Below are positions 1-7,119 of a DNA stretch of 17,936 nt, piece after piece (positions within the stretch are counted from its first letter, which is position 1; each line of letters opens with the position of its first letter). A program made the position numbers and the translations under genes. The stretch comes from Chloroflexota bacterium (lineage in GTDB: Bacteria; Chloroflexota; Dehalococcoidia; DSTF01; JACRBR01), in the NCBI GenBank assembly GCA_025355835.1, contig JANXYW010000048.1, positions 1 through 17,936 of the forward strand, given 5' to 3'. The notes beneath the pieces are model-generated. The model saw only the letters and a list, made by a program, of their open reading frames with translations. It searched no databases and had not been told where the DNA came from.

Positions 1-97
1 TGCGATCGAAAAGATTCTCGCGGCTATCTCCGCAAGAGCGACCTGAGTTCGCATGGCAGGCGACGACGATTCAACGCTATTCGGCGAACCATGGAAT

Positions 98-127
98 CCC
101 ATCTGTGCCCATCTGTGAAATCTGTGG
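98..127 (-). repeat. Short-period repeat 3' of tesB (CACAGATGGG type)
   Basis: Read on the minus strand it is three imperfect units of about 10 nt built on CACAGAT, the last two being CACAGATGGG. It begins 8 nt after the thioesterase stop, in the sense direction. It resembles two other short-period families in this window that also lie at gene 3' ends. Confidence 0.8.
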
Positions 128-135
128 ACGACCCG

Positions 136-1008
136 TCACCCCCGAGGCACGCGGATCAACCCCTCCTGCGCCACCGACGCGATACGCGTCCCGTCCTCAC
201 GGTGCATCTGCCCCAGGATCAGCGCGCGCGCCGCATGCGCGATCGGGCTCTCGCTGGTGTACAGCAGCCAGCCATCAAATCGAGGCGGATGGTGGAACCA
301 GATCGCGTGATCCAGCGACGCCGCCGTCGGCTCGCCACGGCTGATGCCGTGCGGGATACGCGCCGTCGCAATCAGCCCCATGTCCGACGCGTACGTCAGC
401 ACCGCCGCGTGTACCATCGGGTCGTCCGGCAGCACACCCTTCGCGCGGATCCACACCCGGCGCGTCGGCGCATCGCCAGCCGGCGTCTGCCGATCCGGCG
501 CATCGCACGACCGCACCTCGATCGGGCTGTCGCGCACCCAGCGGCGCACCATCGCGCGTTCATCCGCGCGGTCAGGGCGCACCATCTCCCACTCCGGCAG
601 GCCGTCCGGCCCCGGCACGTCCGGCATCGGACCCTGATGCGCGATGCCCTCCTCCGGCCGCACAAAGCTGCAGCTCAGATTGAAGATCGCCTCGCCCGAC
701 TGATACGCCACCACGTCGCGAGTCGTGAACGAACGCCCGTCGCGAATGCGATACACCACGTAGCGGATCGGCACACCGTGCTTGCCCGGCCGCAAGAAGT
801 ACGCGTGCAGCGAATGCAGCGCGCCCTCCTCGACCGTCCGATACGCCGCCACCACACACTGCGCCGCCACCAGCCCACCAAACAGCCGCCGCTCCCCCGC
901 CCCCGGATCCCCCAGAAACAGATCGCGATCCAACTGCTCGAGTTGTAGTTGCTTGACGAGCCGATCGATCTTTGGTTGTGATGATGATGATGATGATGAT
1001 GTTGGCAT
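136..1008 (-). CDS. tesB: Acyl-CoA thioesterase II (TesB family)
   Basis: This 290-residue protein should hydrolyse acyl-CoA thioesters to free fatty acid and CoA in the cytoplasm. It has the double-hotdog layout of the family: an N-terminal hotdog with LFGGLVAAQ (42-50) and HAYFLRPG (68-75), and a C-terminal hotdog with YASDMG (206-211), SLDHAIWFH (231-239) and AQEGLIR (280-286). By alignment from memory with E. coli TesB (Asp204, Thr228, Gln278), the catalytic residues are Asp209, Ser231 and Gln281. The Ser in place of Thr is conservative. Length matches the family. The N-terminus carries seven consecutive serines from a TCA microsatellite. The ATG has no Shine-Dalgarno; a TACACT hexamer 5 nt upstream suggests leaderless transcription. 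The gene is monocistronic, with a short-period repeat starting 8 nt past its stop. Confidence 0.93.
   Translation of the reverse strand: MPTSSSSSSSQPKIDRLVKQLQLEQLDRDLFLGDPGAGERRLFGGLVAAQCVVAAYRTVEEGALHSLHAYFLRPGKHGVPIRYVVYRIRDGRSFTTRDVVAYQSGEAIFNLSCSFVRPEEGIAHQGPMPDVPGPDGLPEWEMVRPDRADERAMVRRWVRDSPIEVRSCDAPDRQTPAGDAPTRRVWIRAKGVLPDDPMVHAAVLTYASDMGLIATARIPHGISRGEPTAASLDHAIWFHHPPRFDGWLLYTSESPIAHAARALILGQMHREDGTRIASVAQEGLIRVPRG
979..999 (-). repeat. (TCA)7 microsatellite encoding a Ser run
   Basis: Seven perfect TGA units on the plus strand read as seven TCA serine codons at residues 4-10 of the thioesterase. The tract lies before the folded domain, so length changes would alter only a disordered tail and would keep the frame. 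Confidence 0.95.
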
Positions 1009-1013
1009 GCGCG

Positions 1014-1019
1014 AGTGTA
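1014..1019 (-). promoter_or_regulatory. Possible -10 hexamer of a leaderless thioesterase transcript
   Basis: TACACT lies 5 nt before the ATG, with no Shine-Dalgarno between. A start site 6-7 nt downstream of the hexamer would fall on the ATG itself. I see no convincing -35. The MFS and GT2 genes show the same arrangement. Confidence 0.35.
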
Positions 1020-1096
1020 ACGACCACCGCGCCTACGCGCGCCAAGAAGGTCGCGTGCGCCGATGCCTCGCCAAACGCCGATGATATCCATCCAAG

Positions 1097-1139
1097 CCCT
1101 CTCCCCTAGTGGGAGAGGTGGCCGTAGGCCGGAGTGAGG
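1097..1139. repeat. Two-hairpin intergenic element, copy 1
   Basis: Hairpin 1 has arms CCTCTCCC (1098-1105) and GGGAGAGG (1111-1118). Hairpin 2 is GGCC-GTA-GGCC (1120-1130). A GGAGTGAGG tail follows. This is one of five related copies in the window. Confidence 0.85.
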
Positions 1140-1178
1140 ATTCGTACCGCCCGCCGCGCCTTCGTCGTGAAACGAAGA

Positions 1179-1204
1179 GGGCGGACACACAGGTCCGCCC
1201 CTAC
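1179..1204. repeat. Hairpin repeat GGGCGGAC-N6-GTCCGCCC followed by CTAC
   Basis: A perfect 8-bp stem (1179-1186 with 1193-1200) and a 6-nt loop lie 25 nt past the stop of the small membrane protein gene. It looks like a dispersed palindrome. It could act as a terminator or 3'-end stabiliser, but there is no U-run. Confidence 0.75.
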
Positions 1205-1225
1205 AGTTGCATTTGCGATGTAACG

Positions 1226-1435
1226 CTAGTCGTCCGAAGGCGGCTCGATCGGCGTCGTGATCAACGCGCGCCCGATCCAGAACGCGATGTACAGCGCCCC
1301 CAACGTCCCCGCCATGACGGGAAGGGCCAGCGCCATATACGACTTCTTCAGCACGCCAATCGTGAAAAACAGTCCCGTGATCGCGCTGATCGCGCAGATT
1401 ATCATGCCGGCGGAATGCGAGCGCTCTGCTCCCAT
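1226..1435 (-). CDS. Small two-helix membrane protein, unknown function
   Basis: I do not recognise a family for this 69-residue protein. It has two likely transmembrane helices, roughly residues 9-29 (rich in Ile, Ala and Phe) and 33-57, and an acidic Pro-rich tail ending PPSDD. The coding call rests on strong start signals: AAGGAG (1443-1448) sits 7 nt before the ATG, and a good promoter (TTGCCC, 17 bp, TATAAC) lies about 30 nt further upstream. It stands alone between two repeat-filled gaps, so it is probably a single-gene transcript. Nothing around it points to a role. Confidence 0.75.
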   Translation of the reverse strand: MGAERSHSAGMIICAISAITGLFFTIGVLKKSYMALALPVMAGTLGALYIAFWIGRALITTPIEPPSDD

Positions 1436-1471
1436 GAAATAGCTCCTTCAATGCCTGTGGGTACCGCAAAG

Positions 1472-1500
1472 GTTATATCGACTGAGGCGAGGCCGGGCAA
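1472..1500 (-). promoter_or_regulatory. Promoter of the 69-residue membrane protein gene
   Basis: On the minus strand TTGCCC (1495-1500) and TATAAC (1472-1477) are separated by 17 bp. The expected start is near 1465, giving a leader of about 30 nt that contains the AAGGAG ribosome site. Confidence 0.55.
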
Positions 1501-1520
1501 GCAACAGGGCCGCGCGTACT

Positions 1521-1555
1521 CCCTCTCCGCCGGGCGGAGAGGGTCGGGGTGAGGT
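1521..1555. repeat. Two-hairpin intergenic element, copy 2 (second hairpin lost)
   Basis: The stem CCCTCTCCGC (1521-1530) pairs perfectly with GCGGAGAGGG (1534-1543) around a 3-nt loop, followed by TCGGGGTGAGGTC. The inner CAC/GTG pair of the other copies is CGC/GCG here, which is a compensatory change. The second hairpin is missing. Confidence 0.85.
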
Positions 1556-1601
1556 CAAACAGCACCGAATCGCCGCGCCGAGTCTCTTGAGCCTTAATAG
1601 A

Positions 1602-1630
1602 CCCTTTGCGCTCTCTGCGGCTCTGCGGTG
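1602..1630 (-). repeat. Short-period repeat 3' of the GNAT gene (CCGCAGAG type)
   Basis: On the minus strand it reads as three imperfect units of about 8-9 nt, CCGCAGAG, CCGCAGAG and AGCGCAAAG. It begins 15 nt after the acetyltransferase stop, in the sense direction. Confidence 0.75.
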
Positions 1631-1645
1631 AAAAGAACGGAGACA

Positions 1646-2194
1646 CTACAAGTCGTGCGCCAAGTCCAGCCACGCCGACATGTACTCCATCACCACAAAC
1701 GTGTTGCCCCCGCGGCGCGATCGCCCGCAGACGCGGAAGCCGGCCTTCTCGAACGCACGTTGCGCCCGCGCGTTCCAATCGAGCGTCTTCAAATACACGC
1801 GGCGGAATCCCGTCGTGCGGATGATGTGCCGCACCAGCGCTTTCACCGCATCCGTGCCATAGCCGCGGCTCCAGAACGCGCGCTCGCCGATCGTGATGCC
1901 GATCTCCGCCTCGCGCCGAATCGCGTCGATGTTGTAGTACATCGCGTTGCCGATGTGTGCGCCATCCGCATCCTCGATGGCCAAGCTTCGGCGATACGGG
2001 CTAGGATACGCCAGCTCATCGCGATACAGCGCCAGGTAATCTTGATAGGCCGAGGCGAACGGCCGCGCTGCGTCGAACCGCGCCAGTTCGGCGTCGCTGC
2101 GCCAGCGAAAGTCGTCGGGCGCGTCACCCAAACGCTTCTCGCGAAGCACCACCAGCTCGCCGCGCGCCACTTCGCCCTGCGCCGTCGTCGTCAC
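1646..2194 (-). CDS. GNAT family N-acetyltransferase (RimJ/RimL-like)
   Basis: This 182-residue protein should transfer acetyl from acetyl-CoA to an amine; the substrate cannot be told. The acetyl-CoA loop is visible as AEIGITIGERAFWSRGYGTDA (starting near residue 96), followed by the family's R-x-YLKTLDWNARAQRAFEKAGF block (132-153) that closes the fold. The reading frame is open further upstream, but I place the start at a GTG that overlaps the Nudix stop as GTGA and has AGGAG 7 nt before it. The extra upstream residues would be a shadow of the Nudix gene. It is the last gene of a three-gene overlapping operon (HEAT, Nudix, GNAT). Confidence 0.88.
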   Translation of the reverse strand: MTTTAQGEVARGELVVLREKRLGDAPDDFRWRSDAELARFDAARPFASAYQDYLALYRDELAYPSPYRRSLAIEDADGAHIGNAMYYNIDAIRREAEIGITIGERAFWSRGYGTDAVKALVRHIIRTTGFRRVYLKTLDWNARAQRAFEKAGFRVCGRSRRGGNTFVVMEYMSAWLDLAHDL

Positions 2195-2661
2195 GCCGCT
2201 TCTCCTGGCTCGGTGGCATCGATCACTTCCAGCGCCCGCCGGACGATCGTCGCCTCGTTGCGATGCGTCATCAACCGCAGCGCCTCGCCGATGGCAAACC
2301 ACTCGACCCGATCATACTCGTGATCGTGTGCGTCCACACTGCCGCTGCCGTCCGGCCGCATCAGGAAGTGATGCACCGTCTTCTCGAACCGCACGCCCTG
2401 CGACGGCCGCGCGAACACGTACGCAATGCTGCCCAGGTCGCCGACGATCTCGACGCCAAGCCCGGACTCCTCGCGCACTTCGCGCAACGCCGTCTGCTCG
2501 ATCGTTTCGCCCGTCTCTGGCGTCCCCTTCGGCAGCGCCCACAGATTCTCGTGCGCGCGGCCGCACAGCACGATCTCGACCCCGTGCTCGCTGCGGCGAA
2601 ACACGACGCCGCCCGCTGAAACGGCCTGCTCGACGCGCAGCTCAACGCCACCAGCCGTCAC
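2191..2661 (-). CDS. Nudix hydrolase
   Basis: This 156-residue protein has a complete Nudix box: Gly46, Glu52, then REVREESGL (60-68), matching G-x5-E-x7-REUxEExGU. It should hydrolyse a nucleoside diphosphate linked to another moiety, using a divalent metal. The preceding WALPKG and following IAYVFARP segments suit the MutT / diadenosine-polyphosphate-type branch, but the substrate is not predictable. The start is a GTG overlapping the stop of the HEAT-repeat gene (GTGA), with GAGGA about 10 nt before it, and its own stop overlaps the GNAT start. The overlaps imply translational coupling through all three genes. Confidence 0.93.
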   Translation of the reverse strand: MTAGGVELRVEQAVSAGGVVFRRSEHGVEIVLCGRAHENLWALPKGTPETGETIEQTALREVREESGLGVEIVGDLGSIAYVFARPSQGVRFEKTVHHFLMRPDGSGSVDAHDHEYDRVEWFAIGEALRLMTHRNEATIVRRALEVIDATEPGEAA

Positions 2662-3623
2662 TCGTCATCGTCCTCGGATGCATCATCGGCGACGCTGTCG
2701 TCGAGATGGATCTTGAACCCCAGCGGATCTTCCACGAAGTCCGCTTCCGCCAGCGCGGCGGTCACTGCCTCCAACACGCGCTCGTCCGATGTCTCCGACG
2801 CCACGTCGTGCAGCACCGATCGCGACGACGGCCCGCCGATCTGCCCCAGCGCTGAAATCGCGGCCTCTTGCACCTCGACATCCTCGTCCGCCGTCAACTC
2901 CGCCAGATGCGGAATCGCTTCTTCGTCGGCGATGCCACCGGCCGCCGTGGCGGCCTCGAAGCGCATCTCCGCGTCTTCGCTCTCCATCTCTTCAATGATC
3001 ATCGGCAGCCACGCAGTGTCTGCGTTGCGCCCCATCGCATGAATGGCGCTGATCGTCAGCCGCCGCTCGCTGCTGCTGTACGCCTCCTCGATGAGGTCGT
3101 GCACCCAGTCCTTGCCGCGCACACCAAGAGCCTCGATCGAGCGACCGCGCACGTCGGTCAGCTCCGCCTCGTCGTGATATCGAGCCCGCAGCGCGCCTTC
3201 GATCTGCTGCGCCAGCGCGTCGTCGCGATCCAGCACCTCCATGCGCAGCAGAAACCGCCCGAGCCCTAGCGCCGCCTCGCCGCGCACGATCGCCTCGGGA
3301 TCGCGCAGCAACCGGAGCAGCACCGGTACCAGGTCGTCGTACTCGTACTCCCACAGCGCTTTCACCGACTGCGAGCGCACCTGCACGTCATCATCGACCA
3401 GCCCCGACATGAACACCGTGTCGAAATCCAGCTCGATATTGTCCTCGACGATGTCCGCCAGCCGGTCGACGATGTCACGCCGCCGCTGAATGCTCAGCGT
3501 CCGCCACACGTCCAGAAACCGGTCGCGATTCTCGCCATCGAGCGAAGTCAGCGCAGCCAATTCCTTCGCCGAAGGCGTCTTCGCCGGGTCAGCGAGCGTA
3601 GGAAGCAATGTTTCGAGGGTCAA
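2658..3623 (-). CDS. HEAT-repeat protein
   Basis: This 321-residue protein is made of helical HEAT (PBS-lyase-like) repeats. Clear units run at about 78-108 (DDDVQVRSQSVKALWEY), 109-127 (DPEAIVRGEAALGLGRFL), 185-210, 216-243 and 248-270 (DVEVQEAAISALGQIGG). It ends in a very acidic tail, SVADDASEDDDE. HEAT proteins are scaffolds for protein-protein contacts; no catalytic site is seen. The start is TTG, chosen because AGGAG lies 7 nt upstream and no nearer alternative has one. It is the first gene of the overlapping HEAT-Nudix-GNAT operon. The partner and pathway are unknown. Confidence 0.9.
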   Translation of the reverse strand: MTLETLLPTLADPAKTPSAKELAALTSLDGENRDRFLDVWRTLSIQRRRDIVDRLADIVEDNIELDFDTVFMSGLVDDDVQVRSQSVKALWEYEYDDLVPVLLRLLRDPEAIVRGEAALGLGRFLLRMEVLDRDDALAQQIEGALRARYHDEAELTDVRGRSIEALGVRGKDWVHDLIEEAYSSSERRLTISAIHAMGRNADTAWLPMIIEEMESEDAEMRFEAATAAGGIADEEAIPHLAELTADEDVEVQEAAISALGQIGGPSSRSVLHDVASETSDERVLEAVTAALAEADFVEDPLGFKIHLDDSVADDASEDDDE

Positions 3624-3976
3624 GCGAGCGCTCCTGTATGCATGCGCTCAGACGGAAACCACAACAACCGCCCCGTCAGCGCCAATTCAATTCTAGCAGG
3701 CCATGAATGAAAACCGTCACAGCGAACCAGCGCGCCCGTCATCTCGAGCACGCTTCGTCCTGACACTTCTGTCATCCAGAGCGAAGCGAAGGATCTTCTC
3801 CGCTCACGAACAGCGTCACGGACTCGGCAGAAAGTGCCGTTCGCACCGCGAAGCATGTAGGATAGCCGTCGGCGGTCGAAGAGTCGCCGCAGGAGACCTG
3901 TCCGTCCGGCAACGCCGGACCGACACAGTACGCAACTACTACGACGAACATCTGGTCGCGTGCGCTACTGACGATG
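3624..3976. other. Repeat-rich intergenic gap between the GT2 and HEAT genes
   Basis: I see no gene in these 353 bases. On the minus strand a TAGAAT hexamer at 3690-3695 could be the -10 of the HEAT operon (weak GTGACG at 19 bp upstream). A copy of the dispersed GTCATCCAGAGCGAAGCGA type lies at 3770-3794. A GAGTCGCCGCAGGAGAC unit lies at 3881-3897. A perfect hairpin GTCCGGC-AAC-GCCGGAC lies at 3904-3920, 56 nt past the GT2 stop. Confidence 0.7.
3904..3920. repeat. Hairpin 3' of the GT2 gene
   Basis: A perfect 7-bp GC-rich stem has a 3-nt loop. There is no T-run after it on the minus strand, so if it ends transcription it is not a classical intrinsic terminator. Confidence 0.65.
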
Positions 3977-4753
3977 TTAGCTCGAATCGCGATCGCGCGA
4001 CGACGACGCAGTCGCCACCGGCTCCCGCACATCATCGCGCGCTGCGACGACAGCCCGCCGCCGCGCCGCCGAGAACCGCGTCCGCACGATCGCCCGCAGC
4101 ACGCTCCACCCAACGCTCGGGCTCAGCTTCTTGCCCTCATCGACACTTCGCGGCTCGTATGTCACCGGCACTTCGACGATCTTGTGCCCGTCGCGCAGCA
4201 GCCGGCACGTGATCTCCGCATCCAGATCGAATCCGTTGCAGCGCAGATCGAGCGCTCGCGCGACGTCGCGATGCATCACCTTGTAGCACGTAAGAATGTC
4301 GGTGAGACGCGTGAAGTAGAGGATGTTCACGGCCCACGTCAGCCCGAAATTGCCCGCGTACCCGACCAGCGGCGTCGGCCCGCGGCCGCGCCCTAAGAAG
4401 CGCGATCCGAACACGACATCCGTGCGCCCCTCGACGATCGGCGCCAGCAACGAAGGGATCTCCGACGGATCCAGCTCCAGATCCGCGTCCTGCACCATCA
4501 CGATGTCGCCGCTCGCGCGCTCGAACCCCGTGCGCACCGCTCGCCCCTTGCCGCGCGCCGCATCTTCCAGCACCAGCACCAGATCGTCGGACGGCGCCAG
4601 CGCCAGCAGCGCCTCGCGCGTCCCGTCCGTCGACGCGCCATCGACGACGATCACTTCCTTCGCCATCCCGCAGTCCACCGCCCGCACGCGCGCGATCAGC
4701 GCCACAACCGTGTCGCGCTCGTTCCGCACCGGAATCACAATAGAAACCTTCAT
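3977..4753 (-). CDS. Family 2 glycosyltransferase (polyprenyl-phosphate mannose/glucose synthase-like)
   Basis: This 258-residue GT-A enzyme should transfer a sugar from a nucleotide donor to a polyprenyl phosphate on the inner membrane face. Motifs in order are SIVIPVRNE (4-12), VVDGASTDGT (36-45), the metal-binding QDADLE (88-93), GSRF (116-119), CYKVMHRD (156-163) and TYEPRS-x3-GKK (198-209). The last two blocks are typical of DPM1-like enzymes. There is no C-terminal membrane domain; the tail is Arg/Ser-rich. No Shine-Dalgarno is seen, but TAGAAT lies 6 nt before the ATG, consistent with a leaderless transcript. It could supply lipid-linked sugar to the GT39-type enzymes further upstream on this strand. 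Confidence 0.92.
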   Translation of the reverse strand: MKVSIVIPVRNERDTVVALIARVRAVDCGMAKEVIVVDGASTDGTREALLALAPSDDLVLVLEDAARGKGRAVRTGFERASGDIVMVQDADLELDPSEIPSLLAPIVEGRTDVVFGSRFLGRGRGPTPLVGYAGNFGLTWAVNILYFTRLTDILTCYKVMHRDVARALDLRCNGFDLDAEITCRLLRDGHKIVEVPVTYEPRSVDEGKKLSPSVGWSVLRAIVRTRFSAARRRAVVAARDDVREPVATASSSRDRDSS

Positions 4754-4759
4754 CCCGCG

Positions 4760-4765
4760 ATTCTA
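4760..4765 (-). promoter_or_regulatory. Possible -10 hexamer of a leaderless GT2 transcript
   Basis: TAGAAT lies 6 nt before the GT2 ATG, and no ribosome site is visible. A CACGAAGG-type repeat begins where the -35 would be, so no -35 can be named. Confidence 0.4.
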
Positions 4766-4783
4766 CCGCTTCCAGCCCGGGGA

Positions 4784-4816
4784 ACCACGAAGGCCACGAA
4801 GGAGCACGAAGAAGGA
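4784..4816 (+). repeat. CACGAAGG short-period repeat, degenerate copy
   Basis: Three units of about 10 nt are built on CCACGAAGG. Unlike the other copies it lies 5' of a gene (GT2) and reads away from it. Confidence 0.8.
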
Positions 4817-5056
4817 TGGAATCACAAGGTTGGCCGAATCGAAATGGAGCGCGTGCGCCCCGCCCGTCATTCGCTCGCTCCACGGCCGGCGCGGCGCACC
4901 TCGGCGACATCGCCCGATCCGCTGTAGGGGGCGCTCATCGAGTCGCCGTAGGAGTCAACCCGCTGCGCCCGCGCCCGAACGCAACCAGATCGCCGAAGAC
5001 AGCACGCGCTTCGCTCACATCGAACGTGGTGCTATCACAAACAATTTCCGTCCGAT

Positions 5057-5104
5057 CCCCTCTCCACGTCGTGGAGAGGGGTGGCCGAAGGCCGGGGTGA
5101 GGTG
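5057..5104. repeat. Two-hairpin intergenic element, copy 3
   Basis: Hairpin 1 is an 11-bp perfect stem, CCCCTCTCCAC (5057-5067) with GTGGAGAGGGG (5071-5081). Hairpin 2 is GGCC-GAA-GGCC (5083-5093), followed by GGGGTGAGGTG. It is the best-preserved copy and lies about 90 nt past the end of the long glycan operon. Confidence 0.9.
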
Positions 5105-5175
5105 CGCTTGCGCGCGCCAGAGTCTTTGGACCTAGCTGCCTCAATTGGTCCGGAATGGTGCCCCACTCCGTCTCG

Positions 5176-5424
5176 TCAGAAGAGGCTCCTCAACCCAAAA
5201 GCGAAAGCAACCAACCCCACTATCACTAGAGATGCAGCGACGATGACTACCCCGACTTGGGCCTGACGAATGCTTGGCTGAGGGTGCCACCAGAACCAGC
5301 GTGGCCGCCGATCGGGGATCGTTGCGTACCACTGATGGATCGACCGGGCCACATCGGCTCGTCCGACGAGGATGGCTACGCCAGCGATGAAGAGAAGCGG
5401 TCCAACGACTAGGCCGACCACCAT
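5176..5424 (-). CDS. Small two-helix membrane protein ending the glycan operon
   Basis: I know no family for this 82-residue protein. It has two hydrophobic helices, about residues 2-20 and 56-78, joined by a Trp- and Arg-rich loop containing WYATIPDRRPRWFWW. The ATG is one base after the stop of the nucleotidyltransferase gene; the open frame extends upstream but only over that gene. A GGAG lies about 13 nt before the ATG, which is rather far, so translation probably depends on coupling. Co-transcription with the sugar genes suggests an accessory membrane role, but that is inference. Confidence 0.7.
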   Translation of the reverse strand: MVVGLVVGPLLFIAGVAILVGRADVARSIHQWYATIPDRRPRWFWWHPQPSIRQAQVGVVIVAASLVIVGLVAFAFGLRSLF

Positions 5425-5425
5425 G

Positions 5426-6130
5426 CTATCCGTGCCGCTCCGCAATGATCCGCGCGGCATCCTCGAGCTGATCGATCCGGTCGATCGCCAGCCACTCCCC
5501 CACGAAGTGGTACGCACCGACGGCGCGACCCTGCGCCACCAGCTCGTTCACCAGATCGGGCATGTCGAAGAAGCTGTCGTTCGGGATCACGTCCAGCGCC
5601 GACGGCTGGATGGCGTAGATGCCCGCGCTGACGATGTCCATCACCGCCGGCTTTTCGACGATACCCGTCACCCGCGGCCCGTCGAGCTGCAGCACGCCGT
5701 ACGGGTGCTGTAGCTCGAACTTGCGCGTCGCGACGGTCAGCTCGTAGTTGCCGCGCTCGTGGAACTCGACGAACAGGCCCATATCGAGATCGGTGAGAAT
5801 ATCGCCGTTCATCACCAGCAGCGGTTCGTCCGGCGACTCCTCGAACAACGATCGTGCCAGCGCCAGCGGTCCCGCCGTCCCCAGCGGATGCGACTCGCGC
5901 ACGTATTCGATGCGCACGTCGAGCTGCGATCCGTCGCGAAAGTACGTCTCGATCAACTCCGCGCGATATCCAACGGCAATCACGAAGTCGCGCACACCAA
6001 ACGGCTTCAGCCGCTCGATGATCTCTTCCAGGATCGGCTTCTCGCCCACCGGCAGCAGCGGCTTCGGGATCGTGTACGTCAACGGTCGCAGCCGCACGCC
6101 CTTGCCGCCGGCCAGGATCACCGCCCTCAT
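5426..6130 (-). CDS. Sugar-1-phosphate nucleotidyltransferase (NTP_transferase)
   Basis: This 234-residue enzyme should join a sugar 1-phosphate to an NTP, giving an NDP-sugar and pyrophosphate. It has the signature LAGGKGVRLRPLT (6-18), KPLLPVGEKPILEE (23-36), the metal-binding MNGDILTDLD (107-116), a VEKP block (158-161) and VGEW (210-213). It is the short form, lacking the hexapeptide (left-handed beta-helix) or CBS domains of some relatives. The ATG overlaps the stop of the LegB-like gene as ATGA, with AGGAG 8 nt upstream. The open frame continues further, but only as a shadow of that gene. The base and sugar cannot be told: GDP-mannose, dTDP-glucose and GDP-GlcNAc types are all possible. 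Confidence 0.92.
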   Translation of the reverse strand: MRAVILAGGKGVRLRPLTYTIPKPLLPVGEKPILEEIIERLKPFGVRDFVIAVGYRAELIETYFRDGSQLDVRIEYVRESHPLGTAGPLALARSLFEESPDEPLLVMNGDILTDLDMGLFVEFHERGNYELTVATRKFELQHPYGVLQLDGPRVTGIVEKPAVMDIVSAGIYAIQPSALDVIPNDSFFDMPDLVNELVAQGRAVGAYHFVGEWLAIDRIDQLEDAARIIAERHG

Positions 6131-7119
6131 ACCGCGTACTCCTGCGGCCGGTACAAATCGAGGTGCTCGCGGATCCAGTCGACCGTCCGATGCAGCCCGT
6201 CGTCCAGCGTCACCTGGGTGCTCCACCCGGCCAGCCGTTCCGCTTTCGAGCTGTCGGAGAGCAACCGCGACACTTCGCTCTTCGCCGGCCGCATCCGCTG
6301 CTCGTCGCCTTCGACCTCAAGCTCGGCGCCGGTGATCTCGCCGACTTTGCGCACGATCTCGCGGATGCTCACTTCGCTACCAGACCCAACGTTCACGACT
6401 TCGCCCAGCGCGCCATCGGCGCCGCCGACGGCGAGAAATCCGCGCGCCGTATCCTCCGCAAACGTGAAGTCACGCGTCGTTTCGAGCGTTCCTAATCGCA
6501 ACGTCTTCCCGGAAACAGCCTGCGTGATAATCGCTGGGATTACAGCGCGCGCCGACTGCCGCGGCCCGTACGCGTTGAACGGCCGGACGATCGTTACCGG
6601 CATCCCGAACGATCGGTGGAAGCTCAGCCCCAGTGCATCGCCCGCGATCTTTGTCGCCGAGTACGGCGATTGCGCCTGGAGCGGATGCTCTTCGTCCATC
6701 GGCACCCGCAGCGCCGAGCCGTACACCTCGCTGGTCGACGTCAGCACGATGCGCTCGATCGTCCCCAGCTCCTTCGCCGCGATCAGCACGTTCGACGTAC
6801 CGACGATGTTCGTGTCGATCACTTCTTGCGGATGTTCGTACGAGTAGGGGATGCCGATCAGCGCCGCCAGATGAAACACCGCGTCGGCGCCGCGTATCAC
6901 TTCGCGCACCGCATCGCCATCGCGCACGTCGCCCATCGTGATCGCGATCTGCGACAGCGACGCCTCCGGCAACAGATCGAGGCAGCCGCGCTGCCCGCGC
7001 GACGTATACCGCAGCATCGCGCGCACCTGCGCGCCCTCGGCGATCAGCTGCTCGACGAGATGGCTGCCGATGAAGCCACCGGCGCCTGTGACCACGACCG
7101 TTTTACCCGCGAAACGCAC
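6127..7119 (-). CDS. LegB-type NAD-dependent sugar-nucleotide 4,6-dehydratase (extended SDR)
   Basis: This 330-residue protein should act on an activated hexose, using bound NAD(P). The Rossmann motif TGAGGFIGSH is at 11-20, the active-site TSTSEVYG at 127-134 and the YxxxK pair at Tyr153 and Lys157. Stretches such as HLAALIGIPYSY (83-94), HPLQAQSPYSATK (145-157), RPFNAYGPRQSARAVIP (179-195) and EQRMRPAKSEVSRLL (273-287) match what I recall of LegB, the UDP-GlcNAc 4,6-dehydratase of legionaminic acid synthesis. No LegC, LegG, LegI or LegF homologue is in the window, so the product is uncertain. The GTG start lies inside the preceding small gene (17-bp overlap), with GGGGG 4-5 nt before it. 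Its stop overlaps the nucleotidyltransferase start. Confidence 0.92.
   Translation of the reverse strand: MRFAGKTVVVTGAGGFIGSHLVEQLIAEGAQVRAMLRYTSRGQRGCLDLLPEASLSQIAITMGDVRDGDAVREVIRGADAVFHLAALIGIPYSYEHPQEVIDTNIVGTSNVLIAAKELGTIERIVLTSTSEVYGSALRVPMDEEHPLQAQSPYSATKIAGDALGLSFHRSFGMPVTIVRPFNAYGPRQSARAVIPAIITQAVSGKTLRLGTLETTRDFTFAEDTARGFLAVGGADGALGEVVNVGSGSEVSIREIVRKVGEITGAELEVEGDEQRMRPAKSEVSRLLSDSSKAERLAGWSTQVTLDDGLHRTVDWIREHLDLYRPQEYAV

Larger units (their letters stand above)
4754..5175. other. Repeat-rich intergenic gap upstream of GT2
   Basis: I see no credible gene in these 422 bases. They hold a degenerate CACGAAGG repeat (4784-4816), a CGAGTCGCCGTAGGAG unit (4939-4954) after a GTAGGGGGCGC stretch, and two-hairpin element copy 3 (5057-5104). 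The rest is unassigned. Confidence 0.7.

Noticed and set aside
98..127. CRISPR-like array
   Set aside because: Units are only about 10 nt, with no spacers and no cas genes in the window.
979..999. Phase-variable switch at the TCA tract
   Set aside because: A 3-nt unit cannot shift the frame, so on/off switching by slippage is not expected.
6131..6226. N-terminal extension of the nucleotidyltransferase
   Set aside because: The family begins at MRAVILAGG; the extension is a shifted frame over the LegB-like gene.
5759..6847. 362-residue plus-strand open frame
   Set aside because: It lies opposite the nucleotidyltransferase and LegB-like genes, both of which have full motifs. No domain is seen.
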